Counted from the stretch's first letter, positions 35,590 through 43,603 are shown. The stretch: 57,066 nt of DNA from an uncultured Eggerthellaceae bacterium (GCA_946618265.1 CAMOLA010000006.1:1-57066), one strand, 5' to 3'. A program made the numbers and translations. Notes: generated by a model from the letters alone, not told the origin.

Positions 35590-36714
35590 TTATACGAGCA
35601 AGCCGCGCTCGATCCGGTTATGCCACATTTGCCGCAATTCCGTCCGCGATCCCACACCGAGCTTCTGGTACACGGTTGTCAGCTGATGCTTCACGGTGTT
35701 TTCGGATATTTGCAGGTGCGATGCCACTTCGCCGTTGCGCCATCCGAGAACCACCAGGCCGCTCACGTACGACTCGAGCGGCGTGAGCGATTCGATGGTG
35801 CTGTCCAGCCCGCAGAGCTTGCGCAAGCCGAACCACCCGTCATGATAGGTCTTCACCATCGACTCGAGGCGACGGTACTCGCCGCTCTCCTTGGTTAGGG
35901 AGCACCGGCGCGGCAATCCGAGCAGCATGAAGTTATGCTCGACGAACGGCATGACAATGCCCTCGCTTTTCGCCAACATCCAAGCGCGCACGAAAGCGCA
36001 CTCGGCGCCCTCTGGATTTCCCGACATCATATCCGCCGACGCGATGGCCAGCAAAAGCAGAACGCTCGAAAACGCGCTTCGATGCTTGCATATCATGAGG
36101 AACGCCTCGGCGATGCCCGCCGCACGCTCCGGCCTTCCCGCACGCATGGCCCGCTGGGCCATGAGGAAACCGATGATGGATTCGCGGCTTTGGGGCAGAA
36201 GGGTTTGATCGAGCCGTAGTTGGGGAATGTCGAATACCTTGCCCATCAGCATGCCCTCGATGCGCAAAGCCAGCAAAACGCTCGCCTCGTAATACGTCGG
36301 ATCATCCACGCAAGCGAATCCCGTCTCGCAATAATCGCGCAGAGCAGCATAATCGTCATACGCCTTGCCCGCCTCGCCCAGAGCAACATTCGCGCCCATG
36401 CGCGTCGCATGCGCGCACATGACTATAACACGATCGTCGCTTTTCACCAATTGGCTTGCGCAGCTGCGCGCCATCTCGAAATTGCCCGTTCTGTAGGCGC
36501 ATTCGGCCTCATAGAGGAGTCGCTTCGCTTTTTGATCGGACGACGGAACCGACTCGGGATACACCTTGAGGAAAAAGGCGTCGCTTAAAGATTCTTCGTG
36601 CTCTACCTCGTCGAATACTCCCTTGTCGATAATGGGTATCGCAATCTCGATTCCCCGAGCCTCGTCTCTTGAGCCCAACTCGATCCGTCGACGCGAACCA
36701 ACCGAACGTGTCAT
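35590..36714 (-). CDS. LuxR-family transcription regulator
   Basis: About 374 residues. The C-terminal LuxR-type helix-turn-helix (about 305-360) reads LTPLESYVSGLVVLGWRNGEVASHLQISENTVKHQLTTVYQKLGV, with the usual (I/V)A..L.IS..TVK pattern. The N-terminal 290 residues are helical and TPR-like (FLMAQRAMRAGRPERAAGIAEAFL), without membrane helices or a receiver domain. Regulators of this layout are common in Coriobacteriia. The target is unknown; no strongly linked gene lies next to it on the same strand. The start is uncertain: 36714 is chosen, and a Met 11 codons upstream also lacks a strong ribosome-binding site. Confidence 0.85.
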   Translation of the reverse strand: MTRSVGSRRRIELGSRDEARGIEIAIPIIDKGVFDEVEHEESLSDAFFLKVYPESVPSSDQKAKRLLYEAECAYRTGNFEMARSCASQLVKSDDRVIVMCAHATRMGANVALGEAGKAYDDYAALRDYCETGFACVDDPTYYEASVLLALRIEGMLMGKVFDIPQLRLDQTLLPQSRESIIGFLMAQRAMRAGRPERAAGIAEAFLMICKHRSAFSSVLLLLAIASADMMSGNPEGAECAFVRAWMLAKSEGIVMPFVEHNFMLLGLPRRCSLTKESGEYRRLESMVKTYHDGWFGLRKLCGLDSTIESLTPLESYVSGLVVLGWRNGEVASHLQISENTVKHQLTTVYQKLGVGSRTELRQMWHNRIERGLLV

Positions 36715-36862
36715 GCTAAAACCCCGCTTGCAACAATTCCCTCTCATGCACACCGGCCAATGGCCGTGCGAAGTTCATTATAGTCTCGCCATGCAGAAAA
36801 CGGGAACGCGCAATCGCCGCAGCACTGAAAGAAATAATCCAAAAGAACGCTCTGAATGCGCC

Positions 36863-36901
36863 CGGGGATCGCCGCCGGAATGGTCGGGACGACAGGATTC
36901 G
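36863..36901. repeat. Direct repeat copy containing the tRNA-Pro 3' end
   Basis: These 39 bases are identical to 37038-37076, which covers the last 21 bases of tRNA-Pro and 18 bases beyond it. The copy lies about 155 bases downstream of the tRNA on the tRNA's own strand. It may be an attachment-site remnant or a local duplication. Confidence 0.85.
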
Positions 36902-36990
36902 GCGCGTGCGCTGCGCGCACCCGCTGCCCTCGCGCGGCCGCTGCCGCTGCGCTCGGGCCCGAACGCGCCGCCGGCGCGTTCGCCTGTCCC

Positions 36991-37016
36991 ACAGGTTCGA
37001 ATCGTGCGCCCGCGCC
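36991..37016 (+). other. tRNA-like T-arm fragment, opposite orientation to tRNA-Pro
   Basis: The plus strand reads CCCACAGGTTCGAATC and then diverges to GTGCGCC. The T-loop TTCGAAT is intact but the stem does not close. As at tRNA-Gly, this fragment lies about 55 bases from the 3' end of the functional tRNA. The surrounding 36902-37037 segment is extremely GC-rich and has no gene. Confidence 0.4.
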
Positions 37017-37055
37017 TGGACGCAGGTCTGCCTCGCTCGGGGATCGCCGCCGGAA

Positions 37056-37132
37056 TGGTCGGGACGACAGGATTCGAACCTGCGACATCCTGCTCCCAAA
37101 GCAGGCGCGCTACCAAACTGCGCCACGTCCCG
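37056..37132 (-). tRNA. tRNA-Pro (anticodon TGG)
   Basis: A 77-base gene with encoded CCA. The acceptor CGGGACG pairs with CGTCCCG. The anticodon stem CCTGC/GCAGG encloses TTTGGGA, giving anticodon TGG. The T-arm GCAGGTTCGAATCCTGT is regular. Transcribed on the minus strand, divergently from rdgB. Confidence 0.95.
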
Positions 37133-37258
37133 ACGCTTGCGGCAGGTGGTATTATACACCACCTTTCGCAAAGCCCCCGGATATCCATACTGCTATATAA
37201 TCGATACAAATGGACGAGAAGCACGGGGCCAGGGGCCCGTCATGAGGAAAGGCGATTC

Positions 37259-37912
37259 ATGAAAACGGTCATACTCGCAACGAACAACGCGCACAAAGTG
37301 TCCGAGATTTCCAATGCGCTCGACTTCCCCGGCTGGGAGTTCAAGACGTTGCGCGAGATGGGAATCGACTCCGACCCCGTCGAGGATGCCGACACGTTCC
37401 TTGGCAACGCGCGCATCAAGGCGCTCGCAGCCCATCAGGCCAGCGGCGGCATGGCGGCGTTGGCCGATGACTCTGGCATCGTCGTCGACGCCCTGAACGG
37501 CGCACCGGGCGTGTACTCGTCGCGCTATGCGGGCGAAGACGCAACCGACGCCGACAACAACGCGAAGCTCCTCGCCGACCTTGAGGGCGTGCCCGACGAG
37601 AAGCGCACTGGCCGGTTCGCCTGCACGCTCGTCTTTATCGACGAGGACGGCACCGAAACGACGGCGCACGGCACGGTCGAGGGACGCATCGGCCACGGGC
37701 TGCAAGGCGAAGGCGGCTTCGGGTACGACCCGCTGTTCTGGCCCGACGTGTTCGAAGGTGCCTGCACGCTCGCCGAGGTGCCGCAGGAGCGCAAAAACGA
37801 GGTCTCCCATCGCGGCAACGCCTTGCGCTCCCTGCGCTTCAAACTCCAAATCGCCCAGGCGAAACGCGACGCAATGCAGCGAATGACCAGCGAACACGAT
37901 ACATATCTCTAA
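37259..37912 (+). CDS. rdgB: XTP/dITP diphosphatase (non-canonical purine NTP pyrophosphatase)
   Basis: A 217-residue Ham1/RdgB enzyme that removes ITP, dITP and XTP from the nucleotide pool, protecting DNA. The N-terminal ILATNNAHKVSEI (residues about 4-16) is the substrate-binding start. The metal-binding DTFLGNARIKA, the catalytic ALADDSGIVVDALNGAPGVYSSRYAG, and FGYDPLFWP with VSHRGNALR near the C-terminus are all typical. Start at 37259, with AGGAAAGG upstream. A family-B palindrome and a strong hairpin follow immediately. Confidence 0.96.
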   Translation: MKTVILATNNAHKVSEISNALDFPGWEFKTLREMGIDSDPVEDADTFLGNARIKALAAHQASGGMAALADDSGIVVDALNGAPGVYSSRYAGEDATDADNNAKLLADLEGVPDEKRTGRFACTLVFIDEDGTETTAHGTVEGRIGHGLQGEGGFGYDPLFWPDVFEGACTLAEVPQERKNEVSHRGNALRSLRFKLQIAQAKRDAMQRMTSEHDTYL

Positions 37913-37920
37913 CGTGGGGG

Positions 37921-37947
37921 GACCGAAAGGGAGACTCCCCTTCGGTC
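37921..37947. repeat. Family-B palindrome
   Basis: GACCGAAAGGGAG with a one-base variant right arm (CTCCCCTTCGGTC). It begins eight bases after the rdgB stop, just before the terminator at 37952. Confidence 0.85.
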
Positions 37948-37951
37948 ACAA

Positions 37952-37982
37952 AAAAACGGGCCGGGGGCCCCGGCCCGTTTTC
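37952..37982. terminator. Bidirectional terminator between rdgB and the L,D-transpeptidase gene
   Basis: AAACGGGCCGGG and CCCGGCCCGTTT enclose a three-base loop, with A-run before and T-run after. It serves both convergent genes, which stop at 37912 and 38001. Confidence 0.9.
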
Positions 37983-38000
37983 TATCTACGGGAAAACCCC

Positions 38001-39719
38001 TTAGCCGTGCACCACGACCACGTCGCCGACCTGGATGATGTCGTACAGGCTTTTCGCCGAATCCAGCGAAAGGTTAACGCATCCGTGGCTGCCGAGCCCC
38101 TCCGAATACAGCGATCCGCCGAAACCGGGCTGCCACGTGGCATCGTGGAAACCGATGCCGTTGCCCTCGAACGCCATCCAGTACTGGACCTTGGTCTCGT
38201 ATTCCTTCTCGCCACTGTCGAGGTAGCCGATGAGCGTCGACGGGCTCTCCTTGTTGTTGACCGTCCACACGCCCTTCACCGTATCGTGTTTCCCGTCGGG
38301 GGAACCGGAAATGCAATCTGCTTCCCAAATGACTTTCCCGTTGTCGCCGTAGAACGTCACGTGCTGCTCTGCGATGTCGACATCGATGTAGCGCGCACCC
38401 CAGTCGCGCTCGCCAGGGCCGTTGTACACGGCCGCCGTTGTGATGCACGGGATGTCGATCGTGGTGTCTTCGCCCGCCTTGACCGCTTCGAGAATCATCT
38501 GCTCGGTCGCTGCAGTGTCGACCTCCCAGCCGTACACGCCGCCCGACACGGTGATTTGCTTGCCATCGGCACGCGTGTAGTGACGCTCGGTGCCGATGGT
38601 GTCGTACCCGTTGGCGATTTCGCGCACCTTCGCGTTGAGCATGTCCTCGTCGAGCGTGACCTTCAGGTTCTTGTCGATCTTCACGCAATCTTGCAGCTGG
38701 TTGCCGCCGATCTCGTTGACCTGCTGACCGTTCATGTTGAGCTTGACGTTGACCGAGACCATGCCCGTCGCCAGCTCGGCGGATTCCTTCAGCTTCTCGT
38801 CGGTGGAGTACACCTTCGGCTTGCGCAGCTGCTCTTCGGTCAGAAGCGCAGTCGGCTCCATCGAGAGGATGGCTTCCTTGGCCACGGCGTTGATGGCCTT
38901 GGCATCGACCTGCGTACCCTCTTCTTCGGACTTGATCGTGAAGGTGCCCGATTTCTCGTCGAACACGATGGTGGCATCCGTCGGTGCGGTGGCGTCCTTG
39001 TTGAACGCCTTGACCGCCTTCTTGATGGCCTTCTTGGTGACCTTCTCGTCGTACGTGATCTGCAGCAGGTCCGACTCATCGTGCTTCGTCATGAATATGA
39101 GCACCGGCCAACGCCAGGCATCCAGATCGGCGTGCATCGAGTCGACGATTGACTGCGAGTCGATCTTCATGCCGATCTCGGGGCCGCTCGTACGATAGGA
39201 GAATCCGACGCCGGCCATATCGAGCGTATACGATTCGGGAACTTCCTCGAGCAAGGCGAGGACCTCTTCGTCGGTCTTCATGGACACGTCGTCGTCACCG
39301 ATGACCGTATGCGGCAAGAACCTGCCCATGAACACGACGGCACCGGCGATGTAAACAATGAGCAGAACCGCGACGATGGCGCCCACGGAAATCCCGAACA
39401 CCTTGAGCGCACGACGATGGCGGTTCGCGCGGATGGCGGCGTAATCTGGCGCGACATACGAGCCGACCGCCGCAGGAGCCATGCCAAGCGGGAATCCCGA
39501 CGCCTCGCGGTCGAGTCCTGCAAACGCGTCCTCGCCAGCGTCAGACCCCGTCGGCGCGACGTCAACCTTGGGCGCAGCTGCGCCCGTTCCTTCGGCCGAC
39601 TTCGCCAGCTCGTCTGCCTGGCTCTCTTCGCTTGAAACTGCTTCGACGTTTTCTGTTTCGGCGTTCTTTTTCAGGCGCTCATCGCGAGCGTGGTGCCCTT
39701 TGTTCTTCGAGTCTGTCAT
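38001..39719 (-). CDS. L,D-transpeptidase (YkuD) with PG-binding-type domain
   Basis: A 572-residue membrane-anchored cell-wall enzyme that makes or attaches 3-3 crosslinks in peptidoglycan. The N-terminus is cytoplasmic and charged (about 110 residues), then one transmembrane helix (VFGISVGAIVAVLLIVYIAGAVVF). Extracellular repeated alpha/beta segments of the PG_binding_4 kind follow (QITYDEKVTKKAIKKAVKAFNKDATAPTDATI). The C-terminal YkuD domain (about 440-572) contains ISGSPDGKHDTVKG, HDATWQPGFGG and the catalytic SHGCVNL (His-Gly-Cys). Start chosen at 39719; ten further codons upstream lack a ribosome-binding site. Confidence 0.9.
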   Translation of the reverse strand: MTDSKNKGHHARDERLKKNAETENVEAVSSEESQADELAKSAEGTGAAAPKVDVAPTGSDAGEDAFAGLDREASGFPLGMAPAAVGSYVAPDYAAIRANRHRRALKVFGISVGAIVAVLLIVYIAGAVVFMGRFLPHTVIGDDDVSMKTDEEVLALLEEVPESYTLDMAGVGFSYRTSGPEIGMKIDSQSIVDSMHADLDAWRWPVLIFMTKHDESDLLQITYDEKVTKKAIKKAVKAFNKDATAPTDATIVFDEKSGTFTIKSEEEGTQVDAKAINAVAKEAILSMEPTALLTEEQLRKPKVYSTDEKLKESAELATGMVSVNVKLNMNGQQVNEIGGNQLQDCVKIDKNLKVTLDEDMLNAKVREIANGYDTIGTERHYTRADGKQITVSGGVYGWEVDTAATEQMILEAVKAGEDTTIDIPCITTAAVYNGPGERDWGARYIDVDIAEQHVTFYGDNGKVIWEADCISGSPDGKHDTVKGVWTVNNKESPSTLIGYLDSGEKEYETKVQYWMAFEGNGIGFHDATWQPGFGGSLYSEGLGSHGCVNLSLDSAKSLYDIIQVGDVVVVHG

Positions 39720-39795
39720 TGCTACGTTTCTGCCTAGTTTCCATTGCATTGCGAGTAATTTGTATAGTTCAAATCATTGTATCAAGGCTCAATCC

Positions 39796-39841
39796 AAATG
39801 CCCGCATGGCACACAATCGACAAATGAAACTTCGGGCATTT
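39796..39841. promoter_or_regulatory. Inverted repeat in the promoter region of the L,D-transpeptidase and downstream genes
   Basis: AAATGCCCG and CGGGCATTT are perfect nine-base arms with a 28-base loop. They lie in the divergent gap 39720-39981, so they could be an operator or a hairpin. No promoter boxes were assigned with confidence. Confidence 0.4.
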
Positions 39842-39981
39842 CGCACATATCTTCTAACGTTTATTCAACATGTCATCTTTACGAAACGGCTTCGCGCATA
39901 TTAGGTCCTCCGCACGCCGCTCCAACGTGGTATGATTTCACGTCGAAGAATCCAGAAACGCAACCGAAAGCACCTTTTCGC

Positions 39982-40260
39982 ATGACCACGTACCTCGCAC
40001 ATTACCAATCGCCTGCCGCCGCCGACGTGCGCGGCTCGGGCGTGTTCGAATTCGAGAGCGACGCACGCACCGGATCGAAAGACAACATACGCGACGCTCG
40101 CCTGAAGATGCTCGAGATTTTCGGCAAGGACGCCGCTTCGTGGAAAATCGAGAAGGTGGAACGCAAAACGGTCAAGAGCGAAGCACTCGATGGGCAGCTG
40201 ACGCTCGATTTCCGTCCCCAGAAGAAACGGCGGAAGCGTCGGACAAAGGAGTACTGGTAA
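39982..40260 (+). CDS. Conserved-looking small basic protein upstream of smpB
   Basis: A 92-residue protein starting [20 protein letters not shown], with a helical centre ([28 protein letters not shown]) and a strongly basic end ([15 protein letters not shown]). I do not recognise a family. Its stop lies two bases before the smpB start, so the two are probably translated together. The ribosome-binding site before the ATG is poor, and the frame is open far upstream, so the start is uncertain. The basic tail suggests RNA or ribosome contact, which would fit an smpB neighbour, but this is inference. Confidence 0.6.
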   Translation: MTTYLAHYQSPAAADVRGSGVFEFESDARTGSKDNIRDARLKMLEIFGKDAASWKIEKVERKTVKSEALDGQLTLDFRPQKKRRKRRTKEYW

Positions 40261-40262
40261 TC

Positions 40263-40742
40263 ATGGACCAATACACGAAGCGACGCGAGAAGAAGCCGAT
40301 CGCCAAGAACAGGCGCGCGCTGCACGAATACGAAATTCTGGAAACGTACGAGGCGGGCATCGAGCTGACCGGCACCGAGGTGCGGTCGTTGCGCGAGAAC
40401 AACTGCCAGCTCACCGACTGCTTCGCCCTGATCCGCGGAGGCGAAGTCTGGCTGCACAACGTGCACATCGCACCGTATCGCAACGGCAACATCGCCAACG
40501 TCGACCCCGACCGCAAGCGCAAGCTGCTGTTGCACCGCCGCGAGATTCGCACGCTCGAGCAGAAAACCCGCGAAAAGGGCCTCGCGCTCGTGCCGCTTTC
40601 GATGTATTTCAAGGAAAACTCCCTCGTGAAGGTCGAAATCGCACTTGCCCGCGGCAAGAAGCTCTACGATAAACGCGAATCGATCGCCAAGCGAGATGCG
40701 CAGCGCGACATCGACCGCGCCATGAAGCAACGCTATCGATAA
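40263..40742 (+). CDS. smpB: SsrA-binding protein
   Basis: A 159-residue protein of the SmpB family, which binds tmRNA and brings it to stalled ribosomes in trans-translation. The beta-barrel core shows [49 protein letters not shown] and [12 protein letters not shown]. The C-terminal tail, [27 protein letters not shown], is the helix that enters the ribosomal channel. Length is standard (about 155-160). The ssrA gene itself is not seen in this window. AAAGGAG lies about 11 bases before the ATG. Confidence 0.97.
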   Translation: MDQYTKRREKKPIAKNRRALHEYEILETYEAGIELTGTEVRSLRENNCQLTDCFALIRGGEVWLHNVHIAPYRNGNIANVDPDRKRKLLLHRREIRTLEQKTREKGLALVPLSMYFKENSLVKVEIALARGKKLYDKRESIAKRDAQRDIDRAMKQRYR

Positions 40743-40841
40743 GCACCGCGACGTCACGCGAAATCGGGGAAGCCTTGGCGCCTCCCCGGCAGCCCCCCTC
40801 AAGCCCTGTCCGCACGATGCGACAAGAACGGAGAAACGACC

Positions 40842-41618
40842 ATGGCCGACGAATTCGAAACGATGGAACTCGAAATATCCGAAGACGACATCCTGTACTA
40901 CCTGGTCACCGATGATGGAGAGGAAATCGGATTCGTCATCGAGGAGAACGGCCAAGAGGTCGAATGCTACTACGAGGGTTACGAGGATTACGAGTTCGAG
41001 ATCGTCGACGAGGACGACGCAGACGATGCAGCGGAAGAAACCGAAATCGACCTGACCGACCTCGATGGAGAAGTCGTCGAGATGGAAATCGACGAGGACA
41101 GCATCGACCACTATATATTCGACGAGCAGGGCAACGAGATCGGGTTCGTCATCGTCGAGGACGGCAACGAAATCGAGTGCTACTACACCGAAGACGAGGA
41201 CGACGAGCTCGAGCCGGAAGACGACGAGCCCGCCGAGCCGATCGAGCACGGCTATCTGTACAAGATGGCTCAAATCGCGGGCTTCGAAGGCAACAAAGCT
41301 CGCAAGAAGGCCGAGGTCCAGCTCGACAAGGTGCGGGGCAAGGCCCAAGCCGGCGTGAGCACCGTGCGCAGCAAAGCCGAGGTGGGAATCGACAAGGCAA
41401 CCGAGGCCGTCGAGTCAGGCGGCAAGAAACTCAAGGAAAAGCAGGACGAATACGATCTCGGCATCACGCGCGAGGGCGTCGCCGAGGCGACCGACAACCT
41501 GAACGCCATCGCCAAGGAAGGCGCCGCCACCGCCAAGGAGCTGAAAGAAGCCTACGACGACATCATGGATTCCGTCGGCTTCCTCATGCCGAAGAGCGTG
41601 CGCCGCAAGCTGCTGTAA
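40842..41618 (+). CDS. Acidic protein with duplicated N-terminal module
   Basis: A 258-residue protein without a signal peptide. The first 135 residues are extremely acidic and contain the same module twice: YYLVTDDGEEIGFVIEENGQEVECYY (about 19-44) and HYIFDEQGNEIGFVIVEDGNEIECYY. Residues about 145-240 form a helical, Lys/Glu/Ala-rich amphipathic region (NKARKKAEVQLDKVRGKAQAG). The end reads MPKSVRRKLL. I do not recognise a family. It may be a cytoplasmic scaffold or stress-related protein. GGAG lies eight bases before the ATG. A family-A palindrome begins five bases after its stop. Confidence 0.75.
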   Translation: MADEFETMELEISEDDILYYLVTDDGEEIGFVIEENGQEVECYYEGYEDYEFEIVDEDDADDAAEETEIDLTDLDGEVVEMEIDEDSIDHYIFDEQGNEIGFVIVEDGNEIECYYTEDEDDELEPEDDEPAEPIEHGYLYKMAQIAGFEGNKARKKAEVQLDKVRGKAQAGVSTVRSKAEVGIDKATEAVESGGKKLKEKQDEYDLGITREGVAEATDNLNAIAKEGAATAKELKEAYDDIMDSVGFLMPKSVRRKLL

Positions 41619-41623
41619 CCCAA

Positions 41624-41654
41624 ATGATACATTACCTCAGAGGTACTGTATCAT
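41624..41654. repeat. Family-A palindrome, left member of alr pair
   Basis: A 31-base near-palindrome beginning ATGATACATTACCTC, five bases after the preceding stop. It is the exact reverse complement of the unit at 41692. Confidence 0.9.
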
Positions 41655-41671
41655 TCCAAAAGGGATATCAT

Positions 41672-41695
41672 ATGCGTAAGACTGCACCAGAATGA
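41672..41695 (+). CDS. Possible seven-codon leader ORF (MRKTAPE) upstream of alr
   Basis: An ATG preceded by AAAAGGG at a plausible spacing opens a frame of seven codons ending in a TGA that lies within the second family-A unit. It sits in the loop of the 31-bp inverted pair. It may be chance, but its place in front of alr suggests a leader peptide whose translation could alter the hairpin. Confidence 0.3.
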   Translation: MRKTAPE

Positions 41696-41722
41696 TACAG
41701 TACCTCTGAGGTAATGTATCAT
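41692..41722. repeat. Family-A palindrome, right member of alr pair
   Basis: Exact reverse complement of 41624-41654. It ends four bases before the AGGAGG of alr, so pairing of the two units would place a 31-bp stem right at the ribosome-binding site. Confidence 0.9.
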
Positions 41723-41740
41723 CTTAGGAGGTTTGCAAAC

Positions 41741-42910
41741 GTGGCATCTACATTGAAACGGACCTGGGCTGAAATCGACCTCGACTCGCTGGCCCGCAAC
41801 TACCGAAAGCTCAAGGCGCACGTCGGTGACGACGTGAAGTTCATGGGCATCGTCAAAGCCGACGCCTACGGGCACGGATCGGTGCAGGTCAGCCGCTGCC
41901 TGCAGGAAGCGGGCGCGGATTACCTGGCCGTGAGCAGCATCGACGAGGCCATGGAGTTGCGCACCAACGGCATCACCATGCCCATCCTGATCCTGGGCCA
42001 CACCCCCACCGACCAGGTCGAAAAGCTCATCGACAACAACATCACCCAGGCGGTCACCTGCGAGGCCAAGGCCATCAACTACTCGCGCGAGGCCACGCGG
42101 CTCGGCAAGACGCTCAAGGTGCACATCAAGGTCGACTCGGGCATGTCGCGTTTGGGCTACCTGTGCGAAGGCGATTTCTTCGACGGCGGCATCAAGGGCA
42201 TCGTCGAGGACTGCCAGATGCCGGGCATCGATCCCGAGGGCATTTTCACCCACTTCTCGATGTCCGACGAAGAGGGCGAGGACGCGCTCGCCTACACGCG
42301 CCACCAGTTCGAACTGTTCAACAAGGTCATCTCCACCGTCGAGGAGCAATGGGGCCAGAAGTTCCGGCTGCGCCACTGCGCCAACACGGGCGCCACGGCT
42401 CGATACCCCGAGACGTACCTCGACATGGTGCGCCCAGGGCTGCTGCTGTACGGCTACGGCGAATTCGCCAAGGAGCTGGGGCTCGAACCCGTGATGTCGC
42501 TCAAAACCGCCGTGCAGACCATCAAGCACTACCCCGCCGGCACCAAGGTCAGCTACGGCGGCACGTACACGACCGACAAGAAAACGCGCATGGGCGTGCT
42601 GCCCTATGGGTATGCGGACGGCTTCCTGCGCTCGCTGTCCAACAAAGCCTCGGTCATGACCGCCGAAGGCAAGGCGCAGCAATGCGGCCGCATCTGCATG
42701 GACATGAGCATGATCGACCTCACCGACAAGCCCACGGTCGGCGTCGGGTCGGAGGTGGAAGTGTTCGGTAAGCTCAACCCCATCGAGGAAATGGCCGAGG
42801 CAGCCGGCACCATCCCCTACGAGCTCGTCTGCGCCGTGAGCAAGCGCGTCCCCCGCGTGTACATCAAAGACGGCGAAGTCATCGAACGCGAACTGCTCCT
42901 GCGGCTGTAG
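41741..42910 (+). CDS. alr: Alanine racemase
   Basis: A 389-residue PLP enzyme that interconverts L- and D-alanine for peptidoglycan. The GTG start at 41741 is set by AGGAGG nine bases upstream; an ATG at 41714 falls inside a repeat. The PLP-binding Lys39 lies in VKADAYGHGSVQ. The catalytic Tyr of the second domain lies in KVSYGGTYTT, and MDMSMIDLTD and GSEVEVFG are also typical. Length fits the family. The gene is preceded by paired family-A repeats that could regulate translation and is followed by two further hairpins. Confidence 0.97.
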   Translation: MASTLKRTWAEIDLDSLARNYRKLKAHVGDDVKFMGIVKADAYGHGSVQVSRCLQEAGADYLAVSSIDEAMELRTNGITMPILILGHTPTDQVEKLIDNNITQAVTCEAKAINYSREATRLGKTLKVHIKVDSGMSRLGYLCEGDFFDGGIKGIVEDCQMPGIDPEGIFTHFSMSDEEGEDALAYTRHQFELFNKVISTVEEQWGQKFRLRHCANTGATARYPETYLDMVRPGLLLYGYGEFAKELGLEPVMSLKTAVQTIKHYPAGTKVSYGGTYTTDKKTRMGVLPYGYADGFLRSLSNKASVMTAEGKAQQCGRICMDMSMIDLTDKPTVGVGSEVEVFGKLNPIEEMAEAAGTIPYELVCAVSKRVPRVYIKDGEVIERELLLRL

Positions 42911-42942
42911 CGTCCGCCGCCCATGCGGCTGCGCCCCGCCGC

Positions 42943-42980
42943 CAACATCATAACGAGGGATACCCCCGGCTATGATGTTG
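42943..42980. terminator. Hairpin 3' of alr
   Basis: CAACATCATA and TATGATGTTG (ten perfect pairs) with an inner GAGGGATACCCCC. It begins 33 bases after the alr stop and probably serves as its transcript end. Confidence 0.6.
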
Positions 42981-42987
42981 CAAACTT

Positions 42988-43018
42988 GTCATAAGAAGGG
43001 ACAGTCCCTTTTTATGAC
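42988..43018. repeat. Palindrome with GTCATAA arms and a GGGAC-GTCCC centre
   Basis: 15+1+15 with one mismatch. It follows the hairpin at 42943 after seven bases. It shares the GGGAC-N-GTCCC centre with the palindrome at 23944 but has different arms. Confidence 0.75.
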
Positions 43019-43126
43019 GCGGCAGTGCACAGCCCGAATTCGCCAAACTTGTCGAGACGAAATACCGATGCATGAGGTATAACAAGTAGGAAAAAGCAAC
43101 GGGCAATGGATAGCAAGGAGGACACC

Positions 43127-43330
43127 ATGGCACCCGAAGAGAAACTCGAAGAGATCAACGTTGACGAGATCGAAGACCTGACGGACGAACAGCTTGACGA
43201 AATCGCCGGCGGCGCGGGCCCCGCAGCGACGAAGCCTTGCCCCATCTGCGGCAACACCATGACGCTCAAGGGCAGCGCCGGGCACTATGTCTACTTCTGC
43301 AGGTCCTGCAAGAAGGTGTTCAAGGCGTAA
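43127..43330 (+). CDS. Small double-glycine-leader peptide with zinc-ribbon-like core
   Basis: A 67-residue protein. AAGGAGG five bases before the ATG at 43127 fixes the start. Residues 1-29 are acidic and end in LTDEQLDEIAGG, the pattern of double-glycine leader peptides used by bacteriocin and RiPP exporters. The putative core (30-67) contains two CxxC pairs (Cys38, Cys41, Cys58, Cys61) in PCPICGNTM and YFCRSCKKVFKA, as in a zinc ribbon. This joins a secretion-type leader with a metal-binding core. No maturation enzyme or peptidase-containing exporter is adjacent. It could alternatively be a small cytoplasmic zinc-ribbon protein with a chance leader-like motif. A terminator follows closely. 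Confidence 0.75.
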   Translation: MAPEEKLEEINVDEIEDLTDEQLDEIAGGAGPAATKPCPICGNTMTLKGSAGHYVYFCRSCKKVFKA

Positions 43331-43350
43331 AAGCGCCTAGCCGGCAACCG

Positions 43351-43379
43351 AAAAGCCCGCCGCATTGGCGGGCTTTTTT
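43351..43379 (+). terminator. Rho-independent terminator of the small peptide gene
   Basis: AAAGCCCGCC and GGCGGGCTTT with a five-base loop and a six-T run, 21 bases after the stop codon. Confidence 0.92.
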
Positions 43380-43536
43380 GTATCGAATAGGAATAAGGAA
43401 TAGCCCCGATGTGCACGAGAGCGCATCGGGCATAAACAGGCATAGAAACGCATCACAGCGATAGGCTAAGGAGGCCTACAATCAGCGCTCCTAGGTAGAC
43501 TCGCAACAATCGCGAACGAGAACTAGATCTTGCAAT

Positions 43537-43569
43537 GAAAAGGGCGAACCCCGAAGGATTCGCCCTTTC
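43537..43569 (-). terminator. Rho-independent terminator of the repeat-rich surface gene
   Basis: AAAGGGCGAA and TTCGCCCTTT; on the minus strand it ends TTTTCA. It lies 35 bases past the stop codon at 43604. Confidence 0.85.
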
Positions 43570-43603
43570 AAACTGCGCTTCTTAGCCCGAAACGCTTACA
43601 TCG

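Noticed and set aside
36566..37258. Long plus-strand frame running into rdgB, and minus-strand frames over tRNA-Pro
   Set aside because: They cross a tRNA gene and the start of the LuxR gene; only the rdgB part from 37259 has coding features.
40743..40841. tmRNA (ssrA) gene next to smpB
   Set aside because: The gaps around smpB are too short and contain no tRNA-like ends or tag-peptide reading frame.
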